From Paraburkholderia rhizosphaerae (GTDB lineage: Bacteria; Pseudomonadota; Gammaproteobacteria; Burkholderiales; Burkholderiaceae): a DNA stretch of 64,000 bases. The notes below the pieces were generated by a model, which was not told the origin of the DNA, did not search any database, and saw nothing but the letters and a program-made list of their open reading frames with translations. The position numbers and the translations under genes are program-made. The DNA is taken from the NCBI RefSeq assembly GCF_004366595.1, contig NZ_SORE01000004.1, positions 124,001 to 188,000 of the forward strand, given 5' to 3'. Shown here one piece after another: positions 8,477-17,065 of this stretch; position 1 is the stretch's first letter, and every line of letters begins with the position of its first letter.

Positions 8477-8835
8477 AACGTCTCCAATGGTGGCGAGCGA
8501 GTATGCCAGCGCGTCGAGCTTACCGGCAATCAGCACGAACCGCAGGTCAATACCCGGTTGACTTGCCGGATTGCTTTGCGATCCGAACTGCATGCGCGCG
8601 GACTCATGCGCGATGGCTCATTGCTTCGTCTCGTGTGCTGTCGTTTTGCTTATGTCACCCGATTATTGCCTGGGCTGTCGAAAAAAACCGCGTCTGTTTG
8701 CACTTGCAGCATGCTGTTACAAACGCGAAACATTCGCTCACGAACGGTGGCAAACGGCGTGACGGCAGTTGCCGGCGGGCACGGCATGATCGGGCGCCAT
8801 GCGCGTGTCGCTGATGTCGTTGCAAGGTCCGGCGT
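8477..8835. other. Intergenic region without a gene
   Basis: It probably contains the promoter of the glycosyltransferase gene on the minus strand. Overlapping frames on both strands lack ribosome sites. I see no strong hairpin, repeat or operator. Confidence 0.5.
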
Positions 8836-9999
8836 TTAGCGCGCGGGCCATTTCCACGCCGGCACGTCGAGTTCGTCGCCGCCAGCGATGCGCGTGGCGC
8901 CCAGCTCCTTTTCGAGCACAAGCGACTGGCTGCCGCTTTCGCGTTCGAGGGACGCAATCAGCCGCGCCGCATGCGACACCACCAGCACCTGCGAATGCGC
9001 GGATGCTTGCGCGATCAACCGTCCGAGCGCGGGCAGCAGGTCCGGATGCAGGCTCGTCTCCGGTTCGTTCAGCACCAGCAGCGCGGGCGGCCGCGGCGTC
9101 AGCAGCGCGGCGACCAGCAACAGATAGCGCAGCGTGCCGTCCGACAGTTCCGCGGCCTTGAGCGGCCGCAGCAGGCCGTGCTGCCGCATCGTCACTTCGA
9201 AGCGTCCGTCGAAGTTCGAGATGTCGACGCGCGAGCCGGGAAACGCGTCGCTCACGGCCTCGTCGAGTGCGCGCGGCGAGCCGATCTCGCGAATCGTCTG
9301 CAGCGCGGCGGCGAGATCGGCGCCGTCATCGGCGAGCACGGGCGTATGCGTGCCGATTTGCGGCAGACGCGCAGGCGCGCCGGCATCGGTACGGAAGTAG
9401 TCGTAGAACCGCCACGAACGGATCTGCTCGCGCACCGCCAGCATTTCCGGCGCGCCGCGCGGGTCGGCGAACTCGGTCATCATGCTGTCGAAGCTCGCGA
9501 CCGTCTGCGGGACGGTCTGCCAGTCGCCAGCGTCCGAGCGCGTGCGCAACGACGCGCCATGCCGGTCGACCAGCAGCGCCGAGGGCCGCAACAGCGGCCC
9601 GCTCCAGATGCACTCGCGTTTGATTACGGGGTCGAGGCTGAACTGCGTCGGGCCAGGAACCGGCAGGCCGAGGTCGATTGCGTAGCCGAATTCGTCACCC
9701 GCGAAGCCGAGGCGCAGATTCACCGGCTCGTGGCGGCGTGTGCCCTGCACCGGCGCGTCGCCCGCGAGCATCGCGCGCGAAAAGCGCTCGGGACCGGCCC
9801 ATAGCGTCGACTGCAGACCGCCTTCGCGCGCGAGCGACGGAATCACACCGCCGCGCGCGGTCGCGGCGAGCAGCCGTAGCGCGCGGTACACGTTCGACTT
9901 GCCGCTGCCGTTCGGCCCGGTCACCACATTGAGCCGGGAGAGCGGCACGATCAGGTCGCGCAGCGAACGGTAATTGGCGATCGCGAGGGTCGTCAGCAC
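8836..9999 (-). CDS. Predicted ATPase of the AAA_21 / RecF-like type
   Basis: 387 aa. Walker A GPNGSGKSN is at residues 29-37. The C-terminal half has an ABC-like signature LSDGTLRYLL, a Walker B segment LLVLNEPETSLHPD near residue 310 and a switch histidine in VVSHAARL. The arrangement matches stand-alone SMC/RecF-like ATPases (COG4637 type). No Toprim or nuclease domain follows, so it is not an OLD-family nuclease. The start is GTG without a clear ribosome site, 18 bases after the otsA stop, suggesting co-transcription and coupled translation. The role is unknown; homologues are annotated only as predicted ATPases. Confidence 0.85.
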   Translation of the reverse strand: MLTTLAIANYRSLRDLIVPLSRLNVVTGPNGSGKSNVYRALRLLAATARGGVIPSLAREGGLQSTLWAGPERFSRAMLAGDAPVQGTRRHEPVNLRLGFAGDEFGYAIDLGLPVPGPTQFSLDPVIKRECIWSGPLLRPSALLVDRHGASLRTRSDAGDWQTVPQTVASFDSMMTEFADPRGAPEMLAVREQIRSWRFYDYFRTDAGAPARLPQIGTHTPVLADDGADLAAALQTIREIGSPRALDEAVSDAFPGSRVDISNFDGRFEVTMRQHGLLRPLKAAELSDGTLRYLLLVAALLTPRPPALLVLNEPETSLHPDLLPALGRLIAQASAHSQVLVVSHAARLIASLERESGSQSLVLEKELGATRIAGGDELDVPAWKWPAR

Positions 10000-10017
10000 G
10001 GCCGGTCGGCGCAGCGT

Positions 10018-11448
10018 TCAGGACGACGGGCCGTTATTGCCCGACACCGGGCCCGACACCGCGCCCGCAAGCGGCACGCTGCGCAAGTCACGCAGATACG
10101 TATCGCGCCACACGCCGAGGTCGTTCTTGCGCAGCGCGGCCATATTGATTTCGTGGCGCCGCATGCGCTCGTCGAGCGGCATCGACAGCGCGCGCTGCAG
10201 CGCTTCGCACATGCCGACTGAATCATGCGGGTTGACGATCAGCGAACCAGTCAGTTCGGCCGCGGCGCCGGCGAACATCGACAGCACCAGCACGCCCGGA
10301 TCGTCGGGATTCTGCGCGGCGACGTACTCCTTCGCGACGAGGTTCATCCCGTCGTGCAGCGGCGTGACAAAGCCGATCTGCGACTCGCGGAACAGCGACA
10401 TCAGTTTCCAGCGGTCATAGCGCTGGTTCAGGTAGCGGATCGGCGTGTAGTCGAGGCCCGAATACCGGCCGTTGATGCGCCCTGCTTCATATTCGAGGTC
10501 CTGACGGATCTGCTGGTAGGTCGACACATCGGCGCGCGTCGGCGGGGCGATCTGCACGAGCGTCACGTTGCCGCGCCATTCGGGCGAGCGCTCGAGCAGT
10601 TGCTCGAACGCGCGAAAGCGCTCGACGAGCCCCTTCGAATAGTCGAGCCGGTCGACGCTCATGATCAGCTTGCGGCCTTCGAGGCTTTGCTTGAGGTCCA
10701 TCACGTGCTGCCGGCTCTCGTAGCGTTTGGCCTGCTCGGCGATCTCATCCGGGAACACGCCGATCCGGTAAACGCCGGTGCGCAGCGTGCGGCCGAACGC
10801 TTCGACATGGCCGCCCGCCGTCACGGTGCCGCGCGCATGACGCTCGATGTAGTCATGAAATGCGAGCTGGTCGGTCTCGGTCTGGAAGCCGAGCAGATCG
10901 TAGCAGCACATCGATTTGACCAGCTCTTCGTGCGGCGGAATGTTGATCAGAATCTGCGGCGATGGAAACGGGATATGCAGAAAGAAGCCGATCCGGTTGG
11001 TCACGCCTTCGGCGCGTAGCGCTTCGGCAAAAGGAATCAGGTGGTAGTCATGCGCCCAGATGATGTCATCCGGTTCAAGCAGCTTGATCAGCTTATGCGC
11101 GAGCCACGCGTTCACGCGCCGGTAGCCCGCGTACTCGTCGCGTTCATAGCGCGCAAGGTCATTGCGGTAGTGGAATACCGGCCACAGCGTCGCATTCGAA
11201 AAGCCGCGGTAGTACTGGTCGTAGTCCTTGCGCGTCAGGCCGACCGTCGCAAATGTGACGGAGCCATCCTGCTCGAGCGTCGGTCCGGCATTCGCGACCG
11301 CCTCGCTGACGACATCGCCGCTCCATCCGAACCAGACGCCGCCGGTATCCTTCAGCGCGCCGAACACGCCGACCGCGAGCCCGCCGGCGGACCCTCGGGT
11401 TTCGGTCGGTGTCGCGACGCGATTCGATACGACGATCAGTCGCCCCAT
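10018..11448 (-). CDS. otsA: Alpha,alpha-trehalose-6-phosphate synthase
   Basis: GT20 enzyme of 476 aa. It transfers glucose from UDP-glucose to glucose-6-phosphate, giving trehalose-6-phosphate, the first step in making the osmoprotectant trehalose. Family motifs include RLIVVSNRVATP at the N terminus, WAHDYHLIPFAEALR near residue 130, SVDRLDYSKGL near 260 and TPLHDGMNLVAKEYVA near 360. The ATG at 11448 has GGAGGA upstream; a longer frame through the repeat tract is rejected. It follows an MscS-type channel gene by 22 bases and precedes a predicted ATPase by 18 bases. No otsB phosphatase lies in the window, so the second step must be encoded elsewhere. Confidence 0.95.
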   Translation of the reverse strand: MGRLIVVSNRVATPTETRGSAGGLAVGVFGALKDTGGVWFGWSGDVVSEAVANAGPTLEQDGSVTFATVGLTRKDYDQYYRGFSNATLWPVFHYRNDLARYERDEYAGYRRVNAWLAHKLIKLLEPDDIIWAHDYHLIPFAEALRAEGVTNRIGFFLHIPFPSPQILINIPPHEELVKSMCCYDLLGFQTETDQLAFHDYIERHARGTVTAGGHVEAFGRTLRTGVYRIGVFPDEIAEQAKRYESRQHVMDLKQSLEGRKLIMSVDRLDYSKGLVERFRAFEQLLERSPEWRGNVTLVQIAPPTRADVSTYQQIRQDLEYEAGRINGRYSGLDYTPIRYLNQRYDRWKLMSLFRESQIGFVTPLHDGMNLVAKEYVAAQNPDDPGVLVLSMFAGAAAELTGSLIVNPHDSVGMCEALQRALSMPLDERMRRHEINMAALRKNDLGVWRDTYLRDLRSVPLAGAVSGPVSGNNGPSS

Positions 11449-11470
11449 GCTGTTGTCCTCCTGTGTCGGT

Positions 11471-12742
11471 TCACGTACCCGCGCGGGTGCCAGTGCCAGT
11501 GCCAGTGCCAGTGCCAGTGCCAGTGCCAGTGCCAGTGCCAGTGCCAGTGCCGCGGCCCGCGACCGGGTCGGCCTCGGTATTCGCGGCGGTACTCGACGCT
11601 GGCGCGGGCGCGGCCTTCGGCATCCAGTCGAGCGACTCGCCAGTTTGCGCGTCGCCGGTGTCCCCCTGGGCGTCCCACTTTGCGGCCACATCGGCCCGTG
11701 CGCGCGGCAGAAATTGCGGATGGTGCTGCTGCACGAAGCTGATGAGCCCTTCGCGAACCCGGCAGCGCAAATCCCAGTTCAGCCCTGAATCGATCGAACT
11801 GACCAGCACGCGCAACTGCATCGCGCGATCGGTCGCATCGGTGACCTGCAGCACCTGCACGCGGCCGTCCCACTCGGGCGCCGCGGCGACGATGCGCGCA
11901 AGTTCGTCGCGCAGCGGCGCGAGCGGCATCCGGTAATCGACAAACATAAACACACTGCCAATGATCTGCGAACTGCTGAGCGTCCAGTTCTGAAACGGGT
12001 TTTCGATAAACCACTGCAGCGGCACGATGAGCCGGCGCTGATCCCACAGCCGCACCGCCACGTAGGTGCCGGTGATTTCCTCGATGCGCCCCCACTCGCC
12101 TTGAATCACGACCACGTCGTCGAGCCGGATCGGCTGCGACAACCCGATCTGCAAACCGGCGATCAGGTTGCCGAGCACTGGCCGCGCGGCAATACCGGCA
12201 ACCAGACCGGCGACACCCGCCGACGCCAGCAGGCTCGCGCCGATCTGCCGGACATTCGGGAATGTCATCAGCGCGGCGCCGACGCCGACGATCACGATGA
12301 CCACCATGATCGAGCGCGCAAGCACGCGTGCCTGCGTGTGAATGCGGCGCGCCTGCAGGTTATCGGCGGTATCGAGTGGGTGGGCGGCGATAATCGCCTC
12401 GCCGATCGCGGATGCGGTGCGCACCGACAGCCATGTGATCGCGGCAATCAGCGCAAAGGCGGCGGCATCTCTGAGCCCGACGATCAGCGGCAGCGAATCC
12501 GGCGCTTCCCACCAGACGATCTCGAGCGCGACCACCGTCATCACGAACAGCGCGGGCCGCGCGATCCGGCGCAGCACGACGGTCAACGACGGGTGCGGGC
12601 GTGCGATACGCAGCAGCACGCGCTTGCCGAGTCGATGCACGCCAATCGCGGCAATCACAAGGCATGCGGACACGACCAGCGTGCCTGGCCACGAATGCAG
12701 CGGCGCGGTCGCGAGGCGGTTCAGATCGTCGAACGTCAACAT
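11471..12742 (-). CDS. MscS-family mechanosensitive channel with a Gly-Thr repeat tail
   Basis: 423 aa. About five N-terminal transmembrane helices occupy residues 15-185. The pore-lining helix (GASLLASAGVAGLVAGIAA) leads into the MscS beta domain with PIRLDDVVVIQGEWGRIEEI and IVPLQWFIENPFQNW. The conserved fold ends near residue 365. A low-complexity tail follows, ending in about eleven Gly-Thr dipeptides encoded by a hexamer repeat. Such channels release solutes on hypo-osmotic shock. Being directly upstream of otsA, it probably forms a solute-accumulation and release unit with it. ATG at 12742 is preferred, with AGGAAG upstream, over a TTG one codon earlier. Confidence 0.9.
   Translation of the reverse strand: MLTFDDLNRLATAPLHSWPGTLVVSACLVIAAIGVHRLGKRVLLRIARPHPSLTVVLRRIARPALFVMTVVALEIVWWEAPDSLPLIVGLRDAAAFALIAAITWLSVRTASAIGEAIIAAHPLDTADNLQARRIHTQARVLARSIMVVIVIVGVGAALMTFPNVRQIGASLLASAGVAGLVAGIAARPVLGNLIAGLQIGLSQPIRLDDVVVIQGEWGRIEEITGTYVAVRLWDQRRLIVPLQWFIENPFQNWTLSSSQIIGSVFMFVDYRMPLAPLRDELARIVAAAPEWDGRVQVLQVTDATDRAMQLRVLVSSIDSGLNWDLRCRVREGLISFVQQHHPQFLPRARADVAAKWDAQGDTGDAQTGESLDWMPKAAPAPASSTAANTEADPVAGRGTGTGTGTGTGTGTGTGTGTGTRAGT
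11487..11552. repeat. Hexanucleotide tandem repeat (GTGCCA)x10 plus one variant
   Basis: Ten perfect GTGCCA units and an eleventh ending in G lie inside the 3-prime end of the mechanosensitive channel gene. They end 16 bases before its stop codon in coding direction and lie about 40 bases from the otsA start. On the coding strand they read as Gly-Thr. Changes in copy number would keep the frame and alter only tail length. Confidence 0.97.
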
Positions 12743-13303
12743 CAACGCATACTTCCTCGTTCAAGGTTGCGGAGAAAGAAACCGGCTTGTGCCGGCGCGC
12801 CACCCGTTCTGATCGATGCGCGGTTCAGTCCATCGCTTCGCATCGACCGGATGGCCGAACCCGCGATCGATCGGCCGATGCCAGCCGATGCGGCGAATGC
12901 GCGGGCCATACGAACCCGATGCGCGCCAGGCCGAACCAATGCCGAGCCCATGTCAGAACAAATGCGATACACAGCCGCGCCGGCGGCTGGCCTGCGAGTG
13001 GCGGACTGCGCGCACGTCGCGCGCATCGTGTTGTGGTCAGGCGGCTCGAGTCAGCAGCGCTCGTGCCCGTGCCTGACGGGGACCTTCAGAAGAAAACCGG
13101 CGGCGCCGCGACGTGCGCGCGGCCGCCATTCGCGGGCACGACTGGACACTACCAGACATGACTGGGCACCACCAGGGGTACCGCACCGGCGCCGCGTTTC
13201 CACCGGCTATGCGCATACCCTACGCACAAACCGTTTGCGCACGCCATTCGCACAAGCTGATTCGCGCCGGCCGCGAGGACCGGTTACGGTCGCGTTCAGC
13301 CTG
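12743..13303. other. Long intergenic region without a recognisable gene
   Basis: This region is upstream of the channel-otsA-ATPase group and downstream of the Rap1a-like gene. It is GC-rich, and several overlapping frames run through it on both strands, but none has a ribosome site or domain. It probably holds the promoter of the osmotic-stress operon. Between 13139 and 13180 the word CACTACCAG and variants recur, which may be a local duplication. Confidence 0.5.
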
Positions 13304-13663
13304 TCAGTTGGTTGCCCCTTTGCACGGAAACGCCTTGCCGAGCCCCAGTGACACCGCCGTGCTCGCATTGAAGCTTGCCGCATTCGGATTTTCCGCAATG
13401 AACTTGCGAACCGCATCGGTCAGCTGCTGTGACCGGGCATCGGGCGGCAGGCAGAAGTATTGCCCGACGCGCGGGCCCGTGGTGCCGCCGATCGCGTCGA
13501 TCGTATTGAACACCCCGTCCGCCGCGCCTTCGATATACGCGCCGCACGCGCTTCGCGACGCGATATCGGTCTTCGTGCACAGCTTGTTGAGGTCGGCCCC
13601 CGTAAATGCGTTCGCCGACAGCGGCACGGCAAGCACGCTGACGCAAATCAGAACCCGCAGCAT
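13304..13663 (-). CDS. Rap1a/Tai-like exported protein
   Basis: 119 aa with a signal peptide (MLRVLICVSVLAVPLS, cleavage after ANA near residue 19). The mature part shows the Rap1a/Tai pattern: a first cysteine in KLCTK, then SACGAYIEGAADG, YFCLPPDARSQQ, a helix ending in AENPN, and a final AFPC. Family members include periplasmic immunity proteins that bind type VI secretion amidase effectors. The start has a GAAGGA ribosome site. No amidase effector or type VI gene is adjacent, so an immunity role here is unproven; it may be an orphan or do another periplasmic job. Confidence 0.75.
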   Translation of the reverse strand: MLRVLICVSVLAVPLSANAFTGADLNKLCTKTDIASRSACGAYIEGAADGVFNTIDAIGGTTGPRVGQYFCLPPDARSQQLTDAVRKFIAENPNAASFNASTAVSLGLGKAFPCKGATN

Positions 13664-13729
13664 GATGTTCCTTCGAGGTATAAGCGATGCAGATTTTTTC
13701 CGGCCATAAAAGCTACCCGTGCCGGTCTG

Positions 13730-14494
13730 TTATTTTGCACTGTTTTGCGGTGCCGGCGCAGTGCCGCCAGCGGGCGCCTGTTTTTGCATCTGCTGCAACC
13801 GCGCGGTCAGCCCTTCGACGACGTCCGGCTCCTTGTACTGCTTCGCGAAGTCGAGCGCGGTCAGACCCAGCTGGTTCTTCACGTTCAGGTCGGCACCGCT
13901 GTCGAGCAGCAGCTTGACCGTCGACAGATGCCCGCCACGCGCGGCCATCATCAGCGGTGTCGTGCCGTTCGGCGAACCGGCGTCGATATACGCGGAGTGA
14001 TCGAGCAGGATCTTGATCACGTCGTCGTGGCCGTTGGTCGCCGCGTAGTGCAGCGGCGTCCAACCTTTGCGGTTCACCTCGGCGTCCTTCGAAATCAGCA
14101 GATTGACCAGTTGGACGTCGCCATTGAGCGCCGCCAGCATCATCGCATTTTCGCCAGCCTTGTCGACGATCTCGATGTTCGTCTTCGGGTTATCGAGCAG
14201 TACCGCGGCTACCTGATCCGACTTTTCGCGCGCGGCCAGCACGAGCAGCGGAAAACCGTAGTCGTCGGTCATGTTCGGGTCGATGCCCTTCGCGAGCTGC
14301 TTTTTGATTTCCTTCGCATCGTCGAATTTGACGGCCTTGATCACCGTGTTGTCCGCCGCGGCGGCCGCGGGCTGCGCAAGCACCGCGAATAGCGTCGCAG
14401 CGGCGACCGAACCGGCCAATAGCGTGCGCGCGGCGGCCAGCGCGGTGCCGCGACGTAACCCACGGACTCGGAGATCAGCGAAATAATTCTGCAT
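13730..14494 (-). CDS. Exported ankyrin-repeat protein
   Basis: 254 aa. An N-terminal segment with a basic start and a hydrophobic stretch at about residues 20-45 ends at an AQPAAAAA site, suggesting export. Five or so ankyrin repeats follow from residue 50 to about 225, including GWTPLHYAATNGHDDVIKIL, GTTPLMMAARGGH and GLTALDFAKQ. The C-terminal 25 residues are Gln/Pro-rich. It lies 60 bases after tatD on the same strand and is probably co-transcribed. Ankyrin repeats mediate protein binding; the partner is unknown. Confidence 0.9.
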   Translation of the reverse strand: MQNYFADLRVRGLRRGTALAAARTLLAGSVAAATLFAVLAQPAAAAADNTVIKAVKFDDAKEIKKQLAKGIDPNMTDDYGFPLLVLAAREKSDQVAAVLLDNPKTNIEIVDKAGENAMMLAALNGDVQLVNLLISKDAEVNRKGWTPLHYAATNGHDDVIKILLDHSAYIDAGSPNGTTPLMMAARGGHLSTVKLLLDSGADLNVKNQLGLTALDFAKQYKEPDVVEGLTARLQQMQKQAPAGGTAPAPQNSAK

Positions 14495-14554
14495 AATTGA
14501 CTTTAATAATATCTAATATCTTATTGATATCAAGGAAAAAACCTTGAAGCCACT

Positions 14555-15346
14555 TCACGCGCCCACGGGCGCCTGAAGGCCGAACAGGCGGAAGAAGTTG
14601 CGCGTCGTCGCCGCCGCGAGTTCCGTGTCCGGCATCTCGCGTTGCTGCGCGATGAAGCGTCCGACATAACTTACGTACGCAGGTTCATTTGGCTTACCGC
14701 GATACGGCACTGGCGCGAGGTACGGCGAGTCGGTTTCGATCAGCAGACGCTCGAGCGGCACGCGGCGCGCGACGTCCTGAACCTCGGTCGCGCTCTTGAA
14801 TGTGACGATACCCGACAGCGAAATGTAAAAGTTCTGCGCGAGCGCCTGTTCGGCAATGGCCCATGGCTCCGTAAAGCAATGCATCACGCCGCCAGGCACG
14901 CTCGCGCGCTCCTCGGCCATGATGCGCAGTGTGTCGTCCGCCGACGCGCGCGTGTGGATGATCAGCGGTTTCTTCGTGGCATGCGCGGCGCGGATATGCG
15001 TGCGAAAACGCTCGCGCTGCCATTCCATGTCGTCGATCGAGCGGCCTTCGAGGCGGTAGTAGTCGAGCCCGGTTTCGCCGATCGCGATCACCTTCGGATG
15101 CGCGGCCAGTTCGGCGAGTTGCGCGACGCTCGGCTCGCGCGCGTCCTCGTGGTCCGGATGCACGCCGACCGATGCGTAGACGTTCTGATGCCGCTCGGCG
15201 ATATCGAGTACCGACGGCAACGTTTCGAGATCGACCGACACGCACAGCGCATGGGTCACCGCATGCTCGCGCATATTGTCGAGCACCTGCGGCAGGCGAT
15301 CGACGAGTCCTTCGAAGTTGATATGGCAGTGTGAATCGACAAACAT
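14555..15346 (-). CDS. tatD: TatD-family metal-dependent hydrolase
   Basis: 263 aa TIM-barrel hydrolase of the TatD/YcfH group, Mg-dependent deoxyribonucleases or 3-prime exonucleases in characterised members. The metal ligands are visible: MFVDSHCHINFEGL at the start, IGETGLDYYR near residue 95, HTRAS near 132, GVMHCFTE near 157 and ETDSPYLAP near 205. The ATG follows an AGGA ribosome site. It sits in the conserved mltG-tmk-holB-tatD neighbourhood, with a GNAT gene between holB and tatD here. Confidence 0.93.
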   Translation of the reverse strand: MFVDSHCHINFEGLVDRLPQVLDNMREHAVTHALCVSVDLETLPSVLDIAERHQNVYASVGVHPDHEDAREPSVAQLAELAAHPKVIAIGETGLDYYRLEGRSIDDMEWQRERFRTHIRAAHATKKPLIIHTRASADDTLRIMAEERASVPGGVMHCFTEPWAIAEQALAQNFYISLSGIVTFKSATEVQDVARRVPLERLLIETDSPYLAPVPYRGKPNEPAYVSYVGRFIAQQREMPDTELAAATTRNFFRLFGLQAPVGA

Positions 15347-15425
15347 GACTAATCCTGGTTTAAGACAGCCGGGCCTGGCAAGCCGGCGGGCGACAGCAGC
15401 AGGCCAGCCCCGGCCGCGGCTGCTA

Positions 15426-15926
15426 CTACGGGCGCAAGCGACGCCCGACGATCACAAGGTCCCGCTCGATGCCGTCGAGCACGGCCACGCGCGGCAGCAC
15501 GCCCCAATCGGCGAATCCGAAGCGGCGAAACAGCCGCAGGCTCGGTTCGTTATGGCCGAACACGAAGCCCAGCAGTGTATCGATGCCCAGACCCGGCGCG
15601 GCGGCGAGCGCTGCTTCGAGCAGCGCGTTGCCGAGTCCTTTGCCGCGCACGCTTTCGTCCACATAGATGCTGACTTCGGCCGTACGGCCATATGCCGGGC
15701 GGCCGTAAAAGTCCGAAAAGCTCAGCCACGCGAGCACTGCACCGTCTGCTTCGACCACCCACAGCGGCCGGCGCTGCGGTGCATGCGCGTCGAACCACGC
15801 ACGGCGGCTTTCGACGCTAACCGGCTCGAGGTCCGCGGTCACCTGTCGCGACGGCACCGTCGCGTTGTAGATCGCGACGATCGCGGGCAGATCGTCGAGC
15901 GTGGCATCGCGGTAAGAGAGCGTCAT
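15426..15926 (-). CDS. GNAT acetyltransferase, phosphinothricin-acetyltransferase type
   Basis: 166 aa. Acetyl-CoA-dependent N-acyltransferase with [20 protein letters not shown] at the start, [18 protein letters not shown] in the middle and the pyrophosphate-binding motif [11 protein letters not shown] near residue 97. [15 protein letters not shown] closes the fold. This pattern matches the Pat/Bar/YncA subgroup, which acetylates small amines such as phosphinothricin or methionine sulphoximine. The natural substrate is unknown. It lies between holB and tatD, 78 bases after holB on the same strand. No strong ribosome site is seen. Confidence 0.85.
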   Translation of the reverse strand: MTLSYRDATLDDLPAIVAIYNATVPSRQVTADLEPVSVESRRAWFDAHAPQRRPLWVVEADGAVLAWLSFSDFYGRPAYGRTAEVSIYVDESVRGKGLGNALLEAALAAAPGLGIDTLLGFVFGHNEPSLRLFRRFGFADWGVLPRVAVLDGIERDLVIVGRRLRP

Positions 15927-16004
15927 GGTTCGGTACAGCGGTCAATCGTTTTCAAAAAACGCGCAGGCATCGGCCGGCCTTCGCGCGCGCAGCGTCTCGC
16001 ATCG

Positions 16005-17054
16005 CTATGCGAACAGGTCGCGATAGCCGAGAAACAGTTCTTCGAACACGAGCCGCGCATTCAACGGATGGTTCTCGACCGCGCGCTGCCGCGTAACGGT
16101 CTTCATAAAACGCGCGAACGCGTGCGCATCCGCCTGCGCGGCGCAGCGTGCTAGCGCCGCCGATGCATGCGGGAAATAACGCGGCCTGCCCGCGGTGCGC
16201 TGCGCGAGCAGATCGTACAGCCAGCGCTGCAGCCAGCCGAGCACGAGCGGCACCGGCAGCTTTTGCAGCGTTTCGCCGCAAGCGAACGCATCGCACCCGG
16301 CGCCGGCCGCGAGCTGCTGCAGCGTCCAGTCGCGCAGCGCGCGGTTCTCGTCGCGGGCGAGCGCCAGCGCGGCGAGTGGCGCGCCGCCCACTTCGGCAAG
16401 CAGCGCGCGCGCGTCGTCGACGCCTTGCGCGGCAAGCCACGCGGCCGCGGCGTCAGGCGCGGGCGTCGGCATCGGCCATTGGCGACAGCGGCTGATGATG
16501 GTCGGCAGCAACCGGTCGATGCGCGCGGACACCATCAGGAATACGACGCCCGCCGGCGGTTCTTCGAGCGTTTTCAACAATGCGTTCGCGGCCGCGACAT
16601 TGAGCGCCTCGGCCGGATACAGCACGACGACGCGCACCCCGCCGCGGTGTGAGCCGACCCCACAGAAGTCCAGCAGCGCGCGCACCTGCTCGATACGGAT
16701 TTCCTTGCTCGGCGCACGAGTCTTCTTGCCGTCGTCGGCGTCAGCTTTGTCCGCGCTTTTGTCCGCTTTATCGTCGGCGCCCGCGGACACGAATCCCGCC
16801 TCGGCTGCCAGCGCTTCGGGCAGCACGATCCGGTAGTCCGGATGATTGCCTTGCACGAACCAGTTGCACGCCGCGCATTGACCGCACGGTTGCCCGTCGG
16901 CCCGCGGCGCTTCGCACAACAGTCCCTGCGCGAGATGCTGCGCGAAGTGAAGCTTGCCAATGCCCGCCTGGCCATGCAGCAGCAGCGCATGCGGCCACGC
17001 GCCGCGCAACTGCTGCAGCCGGTTCCATTCGTCGGTTTGCCAAGGATAGATCAT
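16005..17054 (-). CDS. holB: DNA polymerase III subunit delta-prime
   Basis: 349 aa clamp-loader subunit that helps load the beta clamp during replication. The AAA+ core shows HALLLHGQAGIGKLHFA (P-loop at 28-34) and a zinc-binding segment with Cys47, Cys57, Cys60 and Cys63. VLYPAEALNVAAANALLKTL and SRCRQW follow. Residues 93-112 are an Asp/Lys/Ala-rich insertion of about 20 residues that looks like an expanded repeat in a surface loop. The start is 11 bases after the tmk stop, consistent with an mltG-tmk-holB operon. Confidence 0.94.
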   Translation of the reverse strand: MIYPWQTDEWNRLQQLRGAWPHALLLHGQAGIGKLHFAQHLAQGLLCEAPRADGQPCGQCAACNWFVQGNHPDYRIVLPEALAAEAGFVSAGADDKADKSADKADADDGKKTRAPSKEIRIEQVRALLDFCGVGSHRGGVRVVVLYPAEALNVAAANALLKTLEEPPAGVVFLMVSARIDRLLPTIISRCRQWPMPTPAPDAAAAWLAAQGVDDARALLAEVGGAPLAALALARDENRALRDWTLQQLAAGAGCDAFACGETLQKLPVPLVLGWLQRWLYDLLAQRTAGRPRYFPHASAALARCAAQADAHAFARFMKTVTRQRAVENHPLNARLVFEELFLGYRDLFA

Positions 17055-17065
17055 TTCTTTATCAT

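Noticed and set aside
8836..9999. Possible OLD-type or other phage-defence ATPase
   Set aside because: No Toprim or nuclease domain and no partner defence gene; the neighbours are osmotic-stress genes.
11449..11691. N-terminal extension of OtsA through an Ala-Leu repeat
   Set aside because: Produced by reading the hexamer repeat of the channel gene in another frame; the ATG at 11448 has a strong ribosome site and matches the family start.
12101..13351. 416-codon plus-strand frame
   Set aside because: Mostly antisense to the MscS channel gene and then intergenic; no coding support.
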